DNA of 64,000 nucleotides from assembly GCA_051294375.1 (NCBI GenBank), contig CM119264.1, forward strand, positions 25,534,254 through 25,598,253. The letters run 5' to 3'. Below, piece by piece: positions 1 to 11,399 of this stretch; positions within the stretch are counted from its first letter, which is position 1, and every line of letters starts with the position of its first letter. This DNA is from Paraspadella gotoi (Eukaryota > Chaetognatha). The notes under the pieces are model-generated. The model did not search any database and was not told where the DNA came from. It was given only the letters and a program-made list of their open reading frames with translations. The translations under genes were made by a program, and so were the position numbers.

Positions 1-910
1 TTTTCCCGAACCGATAACGGATGTCCTATCGATTCCTTGTCTCTGCTTAGAGAAAAAGGTTTTCCCTTGAAACCAGAAAAAAAACGATTCTGCCTTCAAC
101 AAGAGGAACAAGAATAAACGCTGAACACCGTGCGCTAATCAATTCTGAATTAATAAAAGTTGAAGGTCATAACGAAATTTATATTAGCCGAAAAAAATTA
201 GGCGTCAGTTTTACGATTTTTTTTTCCTCGATCGAAGTTAATTAGATAAAGCTGGATGACGTCAGGAAACGCCGACGTTGAAACATGACCTTGGACAAGA
301 CACCCACGTTGTATAATTTCGCCCACCCTTCGTCAACTCATCAACTTAGTAGCAAATTGTGGAGACATACATGTGACATGATGACAAGGGGGAAAATTTT
401 ATTCAGCATTGTTGTTCAATCGCGTTTTTAGTATCCGGAGGACAGACGCCTTACAAAGGTCATCTTAGTCGCCCCGATTCTCTTTCTCTCTCTCTCTCTC
501 TTATTCTGGTTATCGTTCCTTGAATTCACCTGTTGTTGACCCCTTATCATTTTCGTTCAATGTGACCTTTCTCCCACTTTTCGTTTGTCAAGTTTGGAGG
601 TGGGAAGGTTTCTGTGCGATGAGCCGATGACATCGCAATTTTTTCTCCTTTAAACTGAAAATATATATCGGCGACTGAAAGATTAGATTTTCTCTTCATG
701 TTTTTTTTTTTCTTGAGCCACTGAATTCTGTCACGCGAATTTCTTTTTTTTTCTATTTTCTTTCTATGTTCTTTTGTCATCTGACTTCATGTCTGCCCTG
801 TCGTTCGCATCTAAAAGCGACCTCCGGCGAGGAAAAACTGTTATCGTTTTCTTTCTTTTCTTTATCCAACTTGCGTGAGAGGTGGAAAGGTCTCTCTCTC
901 CTGTTTCTGT

Positions 911-978
<68 letters not shown>

Positions 979-992
979 CACTCTCTCTCTCC

Positions 993-1038
<46 letters not shown>
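911..1038. repeat. (CT)n microsatellite
   Basis: About 128 bases of nearly pure CT on the plus strand with a few interruptions. It is open in several frames on both strands, which is a repeat effect and not coding evidence. Confidence 0.97.
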
Positions 1039-1040
<2 letters not shown>

Positions 1041-1734
1041 CAAAGAAAAAAAAGTTAAGGCGGTTAATTCGCTCCAAAGTTAATGATGGGGAAGCGACGT
1101 TAGAACTGGAGTCGACGACATTTCTCTCATCGAGAGGAAAGAAAGTGGAACTGGAAGAAGGGGGGGAGAGAAGGCGGAGATGGAGTTAAGGGCGGAGAAT
1201 CGCAGAGCAGTGGAGTTTGAGAACAAAAAGAGTGTTGAAGAACCGAAAGAGAATAACAGGGATCTGAAGTTAAAGTAAAACGAAGAGCTTATCATTTCAA
1301 AGCCTTAAGGAGCGTAAGGAGAGGGATAAGCTGGTGATAAGAAGCAGAAAACCTGGTATTTGGATGGAAAAAAGTACAACTTGTCATAAAAAGAAACGGA
1401 TCTAGACATGCCATCGAAAGATTTATTCTATTTTAAAGAATAGTTAGTTTTCTGAAACTTATCATAATCTTCAAAAAACAGTCATATAACCGTACTACCT
1501 ATTAAACATATTTTAAATATATAAAAACAAAGACAACGTGAACTACGACGTTCCTGCACCTCCACCAAAAAAAAAGAAAAAAAAAGGAAATTCTGTGAAA
1601 TCACGGCATTCACGTTTGCGACCAGAAATGAGTCGGAAAAAGTTTTCCTCCACCGAATTTCTCAATTGAGCGAAAGCATCGCAGTTTCCCAGCCAAAACT
1701 CCACCTGTACCCCTTGGCTGCTGCTCCGATTCCG

Positions 1735-1865
1735 TAAGCCGCTTCTGCTGTCTCGTTCGCTGCTCTCCCAGTTTCATTAGCTGCTCCCTCAGTCTTATTA
1801 TCAGCTCCACCAGTCTCATTCGCTTCTCTCTCGGAACCTTGGAGCCGCTCACCCTGTCTCATGAG
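1735..1865. repeat. degenerate 21-bp minisatellite
   Basis: Roughly six diverged units of about 21 bp. In minus-strand translation they appear as a seven-residue repeat of the ANETxxA type. It lies just upstream of the plus-strand exon acceptor at 1963 and is probably intronic. Confidence 0.6.
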
Positions 1866-1963
1866 CGGCGTGAGTCTCTCCCCCAGTCTCACTCTCATTG
1901 GCAGAAAAAATTGTCAACTATTCAACATTTTCATTTATTCAATCATTACATCATTCGTTACAG

Positions 1964-2491
1964 GTGCATCCCTGATTCATTCGGAGCCACAACAACAACA
2001 ACTTCTGGAAATGCCGAAGTTGTTCCCAACAGCCTCGACGACGACGACGACGACGACGTCGACAACATCATCAACGACGACGACGAAGAAGGTCTCTCAG
2101 CCTCCACCCTCCGACCGCCCACCGTCTCGTGGATCGTTCCCACCATCGTCATCGAGACCAACCCCACCACCGCTGCCACGACCACCCGTCCCGCAGCGGG
2201 CGCCCTACCCGCAGCGGCCGTCGACGAGCCGCGCCAGCCGCCGCAGAACCTGACCTTCCCCCACGCGCCGGCCCATCATCTGGTGGAGGACGTGGATTCC
2301 CTGCCCTCGCCCCACGTGGCCTCTCATCATCGCTCCTCCTCCTCTTCCTCTTCCTCCCCCGCCTCCCTCTTCCTCGTCCTCGCCATCCTCTTAGGCGTCG
2401 CCCTCTTCGTCCTCCTCGTCATGATCGTCGTCGTCGTCGTCCTCAAACGACGATTCGCCGAAGTCCCTTACGACGATCTCCCGGTGAGGGA

Positions 2492-2578
<87 letters not shown>

Positions 2579-5500
2579 GTGATTGATTGATGATGATGAT
2601 GATGTTGTTGTTGTTATTCAATTTTTTTTAAAAATTAAACTGAAAGGAAATCTCAATTCATCTCCAGCTCTCTGTCTCTCTCTCTCTCTCTTCTCTCTCT
2701 TCTTCTCTTCCTCTCCTCCTCTCTCATCCTCTCTCTCTCTCTCTCTCTCTCTCGCTCTCACATCTTACCCCATGCTCAAAACCGACTGACCACCCTAAAC
2801 CGACTTACCGACCACCTTAGGCCCAATGACCTACCACTCAAGACCGAGAGATCGCTCTGTTGAACTTTGAAATTTGAATGTCGCAATTGTATCATATTAT
2901 TGAATATTTTTTTCTTTTTTTACTCATGTGGTATCCAAGTCAGCTTATTTCGTATTTTGTAAAATTATAGTATTATATAAGTTTCAATATTTCAAAATCG
3001 TTAATTCTGAAAATAGATTTAGATTCCCTAAAAATTATGTCATTAAGTTGGAAAAATTGCAAATAACTATATTCTTAAACAGCAAAATACAAAACTGTGT
3101 ATTAAACTATTTATTGAAAGATTTTTTAAAATTGAATTATAGCCTCTTTTTTGTAACTCCCTTCCTCGCATAATAAAACTATGAAATTGGTACAACCAAT
3201 ATAAAAATTATCCATTCATTTAATAAATATATTATATTATAATATATTATAATATATACTATATTATACGACGTCAAACTCATCTAAGCTACAGCTTCAG
3301 TTATTTTTCTCTCTAAACTACTTTTCCTCAAATACCAATTTATCTGCGTTTTAGATCGCAAAAATGCGAGCTTCTTCCCTGCGGTCCTGTATTGGTTGGC
3401 CTTGACCAATCGACGACGAAAGTTTCGAGAAAATATTTTTACCTTCCCGCGTTTTTATAATTGCGTAATGGTTTTATTTTCATGCACGAATTCTATTTAG
3501 TTTTTATCTGGTTTTTATCTGATTTTTTCGTGCCTTTTTTGATTCAATATGTTAATTGACGCTAACCTTAGGATTCTTGGCCGGAATATAAATTCTAGTC
3601 AGCGCAAGATCGGACAAACTAAGCTTTCATTTCACTTTCGAATGCTTTATCATACTTTAATTACAATATCGACGTCGTTGTTTATGTCATACCTTTCTTC
3701 TTGAATGAAGATTTTGTGACTGAGGAAGTGACCGACGAAACGAACACGTAAGCTAAACTGGTCTTTTTTTTCGGATTAGCTTATCAACATATCCCGACTC
3801 TATAATCCACTTTGTCAGTCCGTCGGTCCGCCCTCTCAATCTTGTCGGGCATTCATTTAAAACATGTCAGAACATCAAATTATGATAAATTATTTAAAAA
3901 AATGTTTGTCCGTCCGTCTCTCTGTCCGTCCATCTGTCCGTCCCACCTTAGCAAGAAACTCCAATTATTGGAGATCAAATTAATTAATTATTTGATTAAT
4001 TAATTAACTTGAAATAATTAATAATTAATCAATTAATTAATTACCTCTAATGATCGTGGGCAGATCCGACATTGTTTACTCAAACTTGTTTTTCTCTCTC
4101 GCTCTCTCTCTCTACCGGTTTTCTCTCATTGACACACAATTAAGAGCTGATCCCTTTCAACTGTTCCTAATATTTGAATAGTACCATCATGGAACAAAAA
4201 CGGAGCCGTCGGATTATTAAATTTATTTGCATTTTGATCTTTACGCTAGCGTCTTTTTACTTTTACTCAACATCAATTGAAAATTCAATTTTGAGAAACA
4301 TTTTAAACGAAGATGCGACTGAGCCGGTCCCGTTATGTGGCTGTAAAAATTTGAAAAGTTTCAAAGAAACTCCGCCGGAAAATCGGTCGACCTGCGGACT
4401 CTCGGCCACCGAGCGTGGGCCAGGTCAAAACATCATATCATATTCTTTTTACGGACCAATGGAGAACTTTTATTTCAGTGGAATTAAAGACAACGTGAGG
4501 CATGTCAAGCAAATGTATCCTGGATATGTCATGCGTCTTTACATGAGTTGGAAAGAGGCGTCGATAAATGAAACTATTCTGTTGTGCGACCTTTTTTGTG
4601 AGGAGTCCATTTTGGACATTTGCGACGTCAATTCCATCAGTAAGTGTGGATAACCGAATTCTAGTGAACACGCTTTTTTTAATAAAACAATTTTTTTTTG
4701 TTAATAATACTTTTTTTTGTTTAGCCCAATATCCCCTGCTAAAACATAAATTCGGAATGGTTTGGCGATTCACACCAATGGCGGATCCACTGTGTTCACA
4801 GTTCCACAGTCGTGATTTAGATAATGATATTATTTCAAGAGAAGTGGCCGCTGTCAAAGAATGGAATGCAACTAACTATTCATTTCACGTAATGAGAGAC
4901 AACCCATCTCACACCACTGAGATTTTAGGCGGCATGTTTGGCATAAAGATGACTGTCAAAAACAGAAAAATAGTAAAAACCTCGTTTGAAAAGATGTTAG
5001 ATTATGTTGGAATTTGGAAATACAAAAGACTTGACCAGGTATGGTATGGTTTCTTTTATAATATTTTAAATATAAAGAGTAAATATTTAAATTTAAATTT
5101 GATCGGATAATCTTCTAAAGATCCTTTTATGTGACATGTCCAAATGAAAGCGAGAGAAAAGCAAAAAAGTTTCTTTACTTTCCCTAAATCTTCATTTTTT
5201 TTCTCGATGAAACCAGAACAACTCGGGCATGACAATTGATTTATTCACTTCCGAATTCTTGTTTTCAGAATGCTCTTTCAAACGTTCTCTGGCCCATCGC
5301 AAAAAACGACATGGTCGCTCACGACAGCTACACTTGTCACAAGTACAGAAACGAACTGAATCGACCCTGGCCAACTCAGCGAGTTCCTTATTCATTCCTT
5401 ATTCATTCAAACGAGACGAACATGGTTGGCTCTAAAGAGACGATTTCCTTGGATGTCCATGGAGAATGTCCTATAGAATGTCGACCGAAGGATCATCCTG

Positions 5501-6978
5501 AATGGATAATGTGTTAAGAAGCCGCAGAATGATCTGATCTTTCTAGATAGGAAATCAGGATAGAGGCTCACCCTACCGCCAGAACCTTTCTCTCCCCCGG
5601 GCCTTCTCTTCCCCCTCTCAAGACTCAACGCCTCGTTCTCCCCTTCTCTTCAGTCTCGGATCGGAGTCTTGGAGATCGACAACAACTTCTCCTCTCGGTC
5701 TCGGGTCTATAAACCTTCCCTCTCCCTTCTCCCCCTTTTATGTACCCTTGATACCCTTTGTTATACCCGTTTTCCTATCTCCATTACATACTTACCCTAC
5801 TTACCTCTTTTCCTGATGAGAGACTAATCAGAACCTACCTTTAGCCAGATACCCAATTTACCCATCTTCCCAGGAAATATTTATTGAAGGTAAATTTAGC
5901 CTTGCACTTTACAAACAAGCGTTATTTAATAAATTTCCCTTAAAAAATACTAAATACATCCGACCGATTGTTTTATTGACTTTATCCTGTTGTTTATTAT
6001 GATTTTAGTTGATTTTTATTGTCACGATATTTTTTATTCTTCTTCTTGATTTAGTACTTTTATAGTTTTTAATCAGATAAAAAATGATGATAATTTATAA
6101 CATTTTATATAAATTTTATTACTTTTTTACGCATTTTTACACATCAGAAATAAAGTTATGTGAACTTGATGTTTCATTGTTTGGATGCTGTTTCTATTTC
6201 TATTAATATTAATTTACACATCTTCACAAATTATTATAAAAATTAATGATTGAATGAATGAATGATTGATTGATTGAATGAATGAATGATGATTGAATGA
6301 ATAAATGATTAAATAAATAAATGAATGAATGAATGAATGAATGAAATAATAACCAAACCTCTCATTCAGGTCAAAACGAACGAGACGACTTCCTTCGTCC
6401 CTCACTCTGTCTACGTCTTCGAGAAAAAATCGCTAGAGGCGCTGGCGGCTGAGAACAGCGTCGCGGCGCTCAAGGGAGCGTTGGCGGGAGGCAAGATGGC
6501 GCTCGGGGGCGGCGCCACTAGGAGCGAGTCGCGCAAGGAGCTCGTGCTAGACATGGTAGTGGAAACGGAGAAAAACTCGGAGAGCGGCCTCGGCGTCGGT
6601 GGAAACGAAAACGACGCCGATAAATCTGGCGTCGTCGTTGCCACGTCTTCAAGCATCGGCATCGACGCCGACGTATCTGCCGGAAACCCGCGCTACGAGC
6701 GCCAACCCTCGGCGCTGACGACGGCTTCCGGCGTCATGAACGCCTCCATGACCTCGTCGATGATGGCGCGAAACGACGCCGAACACATTTACGAGGCGCT
6801 CGAACTCGATCACTACGAAAACTGCGCCGCCGCTAAACTGAGAACGCGCGCCGACGCCGAAGTTGGCGAAGTCGGCGGCGACGGCGGCGAGGGCGGCGCC
6901 GTTGCGGACGAGCGGCCGCCGCTGCCTCCCCTGCCGGATACGCTGCCGAGACGAAAACCCAACGCCGATTCCTTGTGA
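1964..6978 (+). CDS. C-terminal part of a single-pass membrane protein (exons 1964-2483 and 6370-6978)
   Basis: I do not recognise the family. Exon 1964-2483 follows a good acceptor (pyrimidine-rich tract, CAG at 1961-1963) and begins in phase 2 with a cysteine (CIPDSFGA). A Thr/Ser/Pro-rich stalk with a poly-Asp stretch (about 2036-2100) follows, then a strongly hydrophobic segment coded by about 2361-2444 (ASLFLVLAILLG...VVVVVL) and a stop-transfer KRRF. The donor at 2484 (CCG|GTGAGG) is in phase 0. Reading through it gives a stop 15 bases later, so an intron-retained isoform is possible. Exon 6370-6978 follows an acceptor at 6368-6369, is also in phase 0, and would be the cytoplasmic tail. 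It carries tyrosine motifs (SVYVF, HIYEAL, DHYEN), Gly/Ala-rich low-complexity sequence and a Pro-rich SH3-ligand-like end (PPLPPLPDTLPRR) before TGA. The 5' part lies outside the window. The join is inferred from phase, strand and domain logic. The tail could instead belong to another gene, and exons between the two could be missing. Confidence 0.45.
2493..2612. repeat. (TGAT)n microsatellite at the start of the intron
   Basis: About 22 GATT/TGAT units followed by GATG and TTG repeats. The tract begins nine bases after the splice donor at 2484, so the intron opens almost directly into a tetranucleotide array. Confidence 0.95.
3180..3235 (+). repeat. dispersed repeat R1, truncated copy
   Basis: Begins ATGAAATTGGTACAACCAAT and runs into TCCATTCATTTAATAAATA. 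The same sequence recurs at 26713, 26989 and 43340 on this strand and at about 28735-28820 on the opposite strand. This copy ends in TA repeats and lacks the GCTATCTTGCCCCTG part. Confidence 0.75.
3750..3965 (+). repeat. dispersed repeat R2 with internal GTCC-rich core
   Basis: About 215 bp clearly related to the reverse complement of 33942-34160. Shared landmarks in order are CTGGTC/TTGGTC, CGGAT..GCTTATC, CCGACTCT.TAATCCACTTTG, AATCTTGTCG, TCAGAACATC.AATTATG, then a GTCCGTCT-type core. Similarity outside simple sequence marks a mobile-element family, type unknown. Confidence 0.7.
4189..5517 (+). CDS. type II membrane glycosyltransferase-like protein, 337 aa, three exons
   Basis: Exons are 4189-4639, 4725-5038 and 5269-5517. 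The introns are 85 and 230 bp with GT-AG ends (CA|GTAAGT, TTTAG; CAG|GTATGG, TTTTCAG), and the phases join cleanly to give 337 residues. The ATG at 4189 is the first in frame and is followed by a short basic stretch (KRSRR) and a signal anchor at about residues 9-27, so this is a type II Golgi/ER membrane topology. The lumenal part has several Cys residues and N-glycosylation sequons (NRS, NET, NAT). The stretch LLKHKFGMVWRF at about 155-166, then SRDLD (179-183, a DxD-like motif), EVAAVKEW and HVMRDN...TEILGGMFG are hallmarks of an uncharacterised arthropod family with glycosyltransferase-like sequence. Donor and acceptor sugars are unknown. The gene lies inside the last intron of the membrane protein gene on the same strand. 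Catalytic role is inferred from motifs only. Confidence 0.8.
5928..5933 (+). terminator. candidate poly(A) signal AATAAA of the nested gene
   Basis: Canonical hexamer about 410 bases after the stop codon at 5515-5517 in AT-rich sequence. It implies a separate transcript end inside the host intron. It is not confirmed by a cleavage site, and AT-rich DNA gives such hexamers by chance. Confidence 0.35.
6241..6346. repeat. (TGAA)n/(TGAT)n microsatellite at the intron end
   Basis: Mixed ATGA, TGAT and AATA tetranucleotides directly upstream of the acceptor of exon 6370. With the TGAT tract at 2493 it brackets the host intron at both ends. Confidence 0.95.
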
Positions 6979-8581
6979 GATAAGATCATTCCGATCGAGG
7001 GATTTATAGGACGGTGATTGGTCGATCGCGAGTTGATGGTTCTCTTTTGATTGGTTCAATACAAAGATGGAAAATTTACAAATGTAAATTAATTTTTTTT
7101 TTTTTTTTTTTGAAAACAATTAAAATCTTTGTTATGTATGAACAGCACTTCTTTGCTAACTTGAGATTTCGTTCGTTTTATATTTTCTTTTAAGTTTCGA
7201 GGTTTATTTTCTTTACGCAAACTAACAAAAAATATATTTAATTTACAGCTGCCCTCACCATAATATATTTTGGAAATATCTAGAGTATAAATAATAAAAA
7301 AAATAAAAACTTTTCTCGAATAATTTCAAAGACAATTCAAAAAGGAAATTTTTTAAATTTTTACCCGAAACAATTAGTTTATAACTTATATAAACTAAAA
7401 ATAAAAACAAATCATTTAGCTCTTTAAACTGAGCTTAAAATCGACTCGGCATTATATATGGAAATCAGTGCTATATTCCTTTGACACCTCATCACAGCAT
7501 TTGTTAAACAAAAAGGTCGTTGAAACATGAATAAGTTTCTTTAAACTAACATATTTTTTCGCGAATTTTTATTTTTGCCCCCCCCTCAACCTCTACCTGG
7601 CGAAAAAATAACCGAGTAGCTTTATTTTAGCAGATTTTTTTTTCAATTTTACGCCCGTATCTTGCGTTACAACAAACCGTCGCTATTAATATTGCATATC
7701 AATCAATTGTGTGGTCGAAGTAAATCCGTTGATTAATAAAAATTAATTGTTCAACTCATTTGACACTAAGACATTTGAATTATGATTATGTTTGTCTTAA
7801 TTTTTTAAACTTTTTTGACGTGCATGTTTGTCTCCTTGTTTAGTCATTTCTCTTACCTCAGTTTCGCTCCCCACCCGCCCCCCTTTCCCGCCCCCCCTTT
7901 CCCCCCACGAAATTAAAACTTAATAAAAGATTCGCTCCAACTGAGGGCTTTCATTAAAGATCACAAATTACCTTTATTTTTATTATACCGAGATATTATT
8001 AATTGAACAAATGTAAATGACAATGAACATTTTTTTTTCACTTTCTGTAAATATAAATAAATTGTTACGAATCGTTTACGTTGCCAAATAAATTTTTTTC
8101 TCGTGAAATCGCGTTATTATTTTGCACTTAATGAAAGCTCGTCGTCATTATCGTCGTTGTTATCGTCGTCGTCGTTATCTGAGATCCACCCCACGACGAT
8201 TTCGTATTATTCACCTCTCAACTCATTAATTTCGCCTCACAAGAGATCATTCTCCCTTTTTCGTTCCACACGATTTTTCACTCGACGCGTCTTTTTAAGG
8301 AACGCGGCCCATTAGCGACTCACGCAACGCCATCTATATTCGCGGGGTGACTCTTAACCCATCTCACCTTTTGTCCGTCGTGTGATAATGATTTCGTGGT
8401 CAACTTCTTCCCATTTTAAAATTAGACTTTGTTGTCTTTCTCTCGTTTTCACTCAAATTCTTTCCTAAGTCTATTGCTTTTACACATCTTTCTTCTTTAT
8501 CCCTTCTAATCCTCTATCCACGCCCTAACTTCTGCCGCCTGCTTTCCAAATTTCCTCTCTCTCTCTCTCTTCTCTCTCTCT

Positions 8582-8654
<73 letters not shown>

Positions 8655-9514
8655 CACCTTCGACCAGTAATGAGGTCTTCTCCGTCGTGAAGTGTCTTTC
8701 TTCGCCTCGCGTTGTTGTTTGGCGGTTGCCTTAGAAACGGCGTTCACCGGATTAGGGCTTTCCTTTACGTGTTATCTTGATGTTTGTTGTTCTGCAATTT
8801 TAGCCAACGGCTACCATAGTGACGCCTTTGGTAAATTCAATTGGGAAAAAAACTCTCGAAACTATTTAAAGGAGCTTTTGCCGTTACGGATGAACGATTT
8901 GAAGAACCCGAAAACGATTACAGTAAAAATATTCGAAGAAATTGCAAATCAAAGGGAAAGCCATTTTTAAAAATAAAACAACAGTTGGCACGACTTTATA
9001 TTGCGACAAAGAAAAAGAAAAACTAAAGAAAACGAGCGAATAACAAAATGCAGTCGTTAACAAATTGGCATTGAGAAAATCCTTCCGTTTAAAGGAAGCA
9101 AATTTTCAAAGAAGTAAAAAAAAAAAAGATTTAAGAAAAATTAAAGGCAATTAGCAATATTTAATTTTCAAAGGATGATTCGGAATTGAAAGATCATTTA
9201 ATGTTTGTTTCTAAGTCGCGCTGATCCTTCTTTTTCAAAAATAACAGAATGTCAAACATCGGTCCATCGTTCAGATTTACTCTCGTTCATCGGTCCATTG
9301 TTCATTGTTCATTTGCCGTTCATCAGTTCATCAGTTATATAGCTCATTCTCGTTCACGCTTTGGATAATCCGACCGCGAAAAAAAGATGAAGAACAATTC
9401 TTCCGAGGTACGGGACGAAAACCGGGCCTCTAACAATTACAGAACAAAATGAACTCGAATAAATGAATAAATGAACGATTAATGAATGAATGGACAACGA
9501 TCGTCCCCTCTCAC
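6979..9514. other. convergent intergenic region
   Basis: Lies between the 3' end of the plus-strand membrane protein gene and the last recognised exon of the minus-strand kinase gene. AATAAA-type hexamers at about 7293 could end the former. Features are a T tract (7090-7110), C/G homopolymer runs (7578-7584, 7870-7910), a (CT)n tract (8555-8654) and GTTCATCG-type repeats (9240-9345). The 3' terminal exon of the kinase should be here but I could not identify it. Confidence 0.5.
8555..8654. repeat. (CT)n microsatellite
   Basis: About 100 bases of CT with TTC interruptions on the plus strand. Confidence 0.95.
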
Positions 9515-9704
9515 CTCGTCATGCCACTGACGACGACATCGGACGGCGCTCTTTAGTAGAACCGCGCCCGCCTCGAGTCGTGGACGGCGTCAGCCGTTAA
9601 GGCGGCGGAGGCGCGTAAGCGCCGCCAATTGGCGGACTGAAGATGCACCACTGGAGGCGCGACGACGCCCATCTCGAAGATGGCTCCGCGCCACCAGGGA
9701 CACT
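9515..9704 (-). pseudogene. MAP3K19: kinase exon for C-lobe, frame-disrupted
   Basis: Minus-strand sequence reads AIFEMGVVAPPVVHLQSANW and then LTADAVHDS, reminiscent of TVFEMxTGKPPW and LSxDAxDF of STE11 kinases, followed by an in-frame TAA. A canonical donor GACGAG|GTGAGAG ends it at 9515, which argues for an exon rather than chance similarity. The frame cannot be kept through the whole exon without one or more indels. Confidence 0.45.
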
Positions 9705-11368
9705 TGAAGTGCATTTGAAACTTTGTCTTTCTTTAGCTTATTTTTCTTTCTTCTTTCTTTCTTTTCTTTCTTATCTTTCTCTTCTTTCTTTCTTTCTTCT
9801 TCTTTCTTTCCTTTCTTCTTTTTCTCTTTCTTTCTTTCTTTTTTTCCTCCATGACCCACCAAATGTCCGACTTCTTCCGGTGACCAAATCTGGGCCCATC
9901 ACGACGTCGCGCGCCAATCCAGTAGGTTGACCCTTTGATGGACAACGAAGCGGCGTCCTATCCGGCGCCAGCGGCGTGCGCTTCCGAGAATCCGCAAAGA
10001 CGCGTGGCCGCGGAACCCAAAAGGTTATGAGTTGAACGACGCGTCGATTTGGTCCACATCACGTTGCTGCCTTGATGTCTTCTGAGAAAAAAAAAGAGGA
10101 AAAATGAATATATTCAGGGGAAATCGGACTTTTATGGGAGAAGGACGTGAGGGAAAAAAGAAAGGGGAAGTAAAAATAATGAAGAGAGCTAAAAAAAACC
10201 TTGTTTCCAAAAACTGTAAACATAGAATAAAAGAAAGAAAATAAAACAAATAATGAAAGAAGAAAGAAAGAAAGAAAAACGAAAGAAAGAAAGAACAGAA
10301 AAGAAAGAGAAAGAAAGAAAGAAAGAAAAGAAAAGAAAGAAAGAAGATAGAAAGAAACTAACCCCACCCCAAAAAAAAGAAAATAAAAAGAAAAAGGGCA
10401 AGAGAGCGAGATGAGAGAGAGAGTAGTGTCAGATTGGAAGAAAGAGATATCGTTCCCTCTGCTCTTGAATTACTTTAATTGAAATTTTTTTCCTCGCGTC
10501 GGTCGCCGTTTCGAGTCTGCGTCCCTCCAATTCTTTTTCCCTACGACAGAAATTTGGAGATAATGTGCGGGACGGGAGATTCGACAATTGCGGAAGATTT
10601 TGGCATTTGTCTTATGACATGAATTGAAAAAAAGGAGTGAATGAATGGACAGTGAGTGACATGAAGTGCATGATGAATGAATGAAATGAATTTAATGATT
10701 AATGAATTGAATGAATAATGAATGAATGATATGACATGAATGAACTGAGTGAATGAATGAATAAAGTGAATGAATGAATGAATGAATGAATGAATGAAAC
10801 GAATGAAAGTGAGAATGCATAACTGCCTCACCTGTGAATGACATCGTTTCGGTGAAGGAAGGCGACGCCCTCGACGATTTGTCGCGCGTAGCGGCGAAAC
10901 ACGGATTCCGGAAACGCGCCGAATCTGGATTGGAATTTCAACGATTCTCGTTTATTTTGAAACGTTATATTTAACATTCTTTTTTTTTTGTCAGTTCATA
11001 AGGAAATGTTTTTGTTTTTCGGTCTTGACCTGGACAATAGTCCTGCGACGGAACCACCAGGAACGAATTGCATGAAAATCTGAACGACGTCGTTGGCGAA
11101 ACAAGTCCCGTAGTAACTGCGAAGGCAACGGGGCGTTAATGTTTATTTATATTTTTGATATACTTGCGATGCCAAAGCTGAGGAATAATATTCTATTTTT
11201 TTCTAATTTAGTATTTTGAATTCTAAGAGATAAAAACTAACTTTGTCATTCAAGAACTTCGTTTTAACACATGTATGGAAAATCCTTCCTTTTTCTCCCG
11301 CTAGTGGCTTCGCTTGTTTTTCGTGCCACTCGCAAAGCAAGAAAACCATTTCCAACTACTAAAAAAGG

Positions 11369-11399
<31 letters not shown>

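Larger units (their letters stand above)
1..1963. other. upstream intronic or intergenic sequence, no exon recognised
   Basis: This stretch precedes the first exon I can support on the plus strand (acceptor at 1962-1963) and is probably intron of the membrane protein gene. It holds a CRE-type palindrome TGACGTCA at 257-264, a (CT)n tract at 911-1038 and a degenerate 21-bp tandem repeat at about 1735-1865. A short charged open frame at about 1160-1290 is discussed under the rejected items. Confidence 0.5.
2613..4188. other. intron sequence between the membrane-protein exon and the nested gene
   Basis: AT-rich, with no coding exon recognised. It contains a (CT)n-rich stretch (about 2670-2755), one copy of dispersed repeat R1 (3180-3235), an AT palindromic stretch (about 3226-3268), one copy of dispersed repeat R2 (3750-3965) and TTAATTAA-rich sequence (about 3975-4045). 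Confidence 0.6.
5518..6369. other. 3' flank of the nested gene and remainder of the host intron
   Basis: A C-rich stretch (5570-5760) then AT-rich DNA containing a poly(A) signal candidate at 5928-5933. A (TGAA)/(TGAT) microsatellite at 6241-6346 ends only about 20 bases before the acceptor at 6368-6369. No other exon seen. Confidence 0.6.

Noticed and set aside
1160-1290. Short charged plus-strand frame ending in LKLK-stop
   Set aside because: Purine-rich DNA readily gives Lys/Glu-rich frames. No splice context or family match.
1839-1963. N-terminal extension of the membrane-protein exon from an ATG at 1839
   Set aside because: A good splice acceptor at 1962-1963 and a Cys-initial continuation fit an internal exon better, and the upstream peptide is repeat-derived.
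8692-8970. 92-codon plus-strand frame
   Set aside because: No domain, no splice or promoter context, and the region should hold the 3' end of the minus-strand kinase gene.
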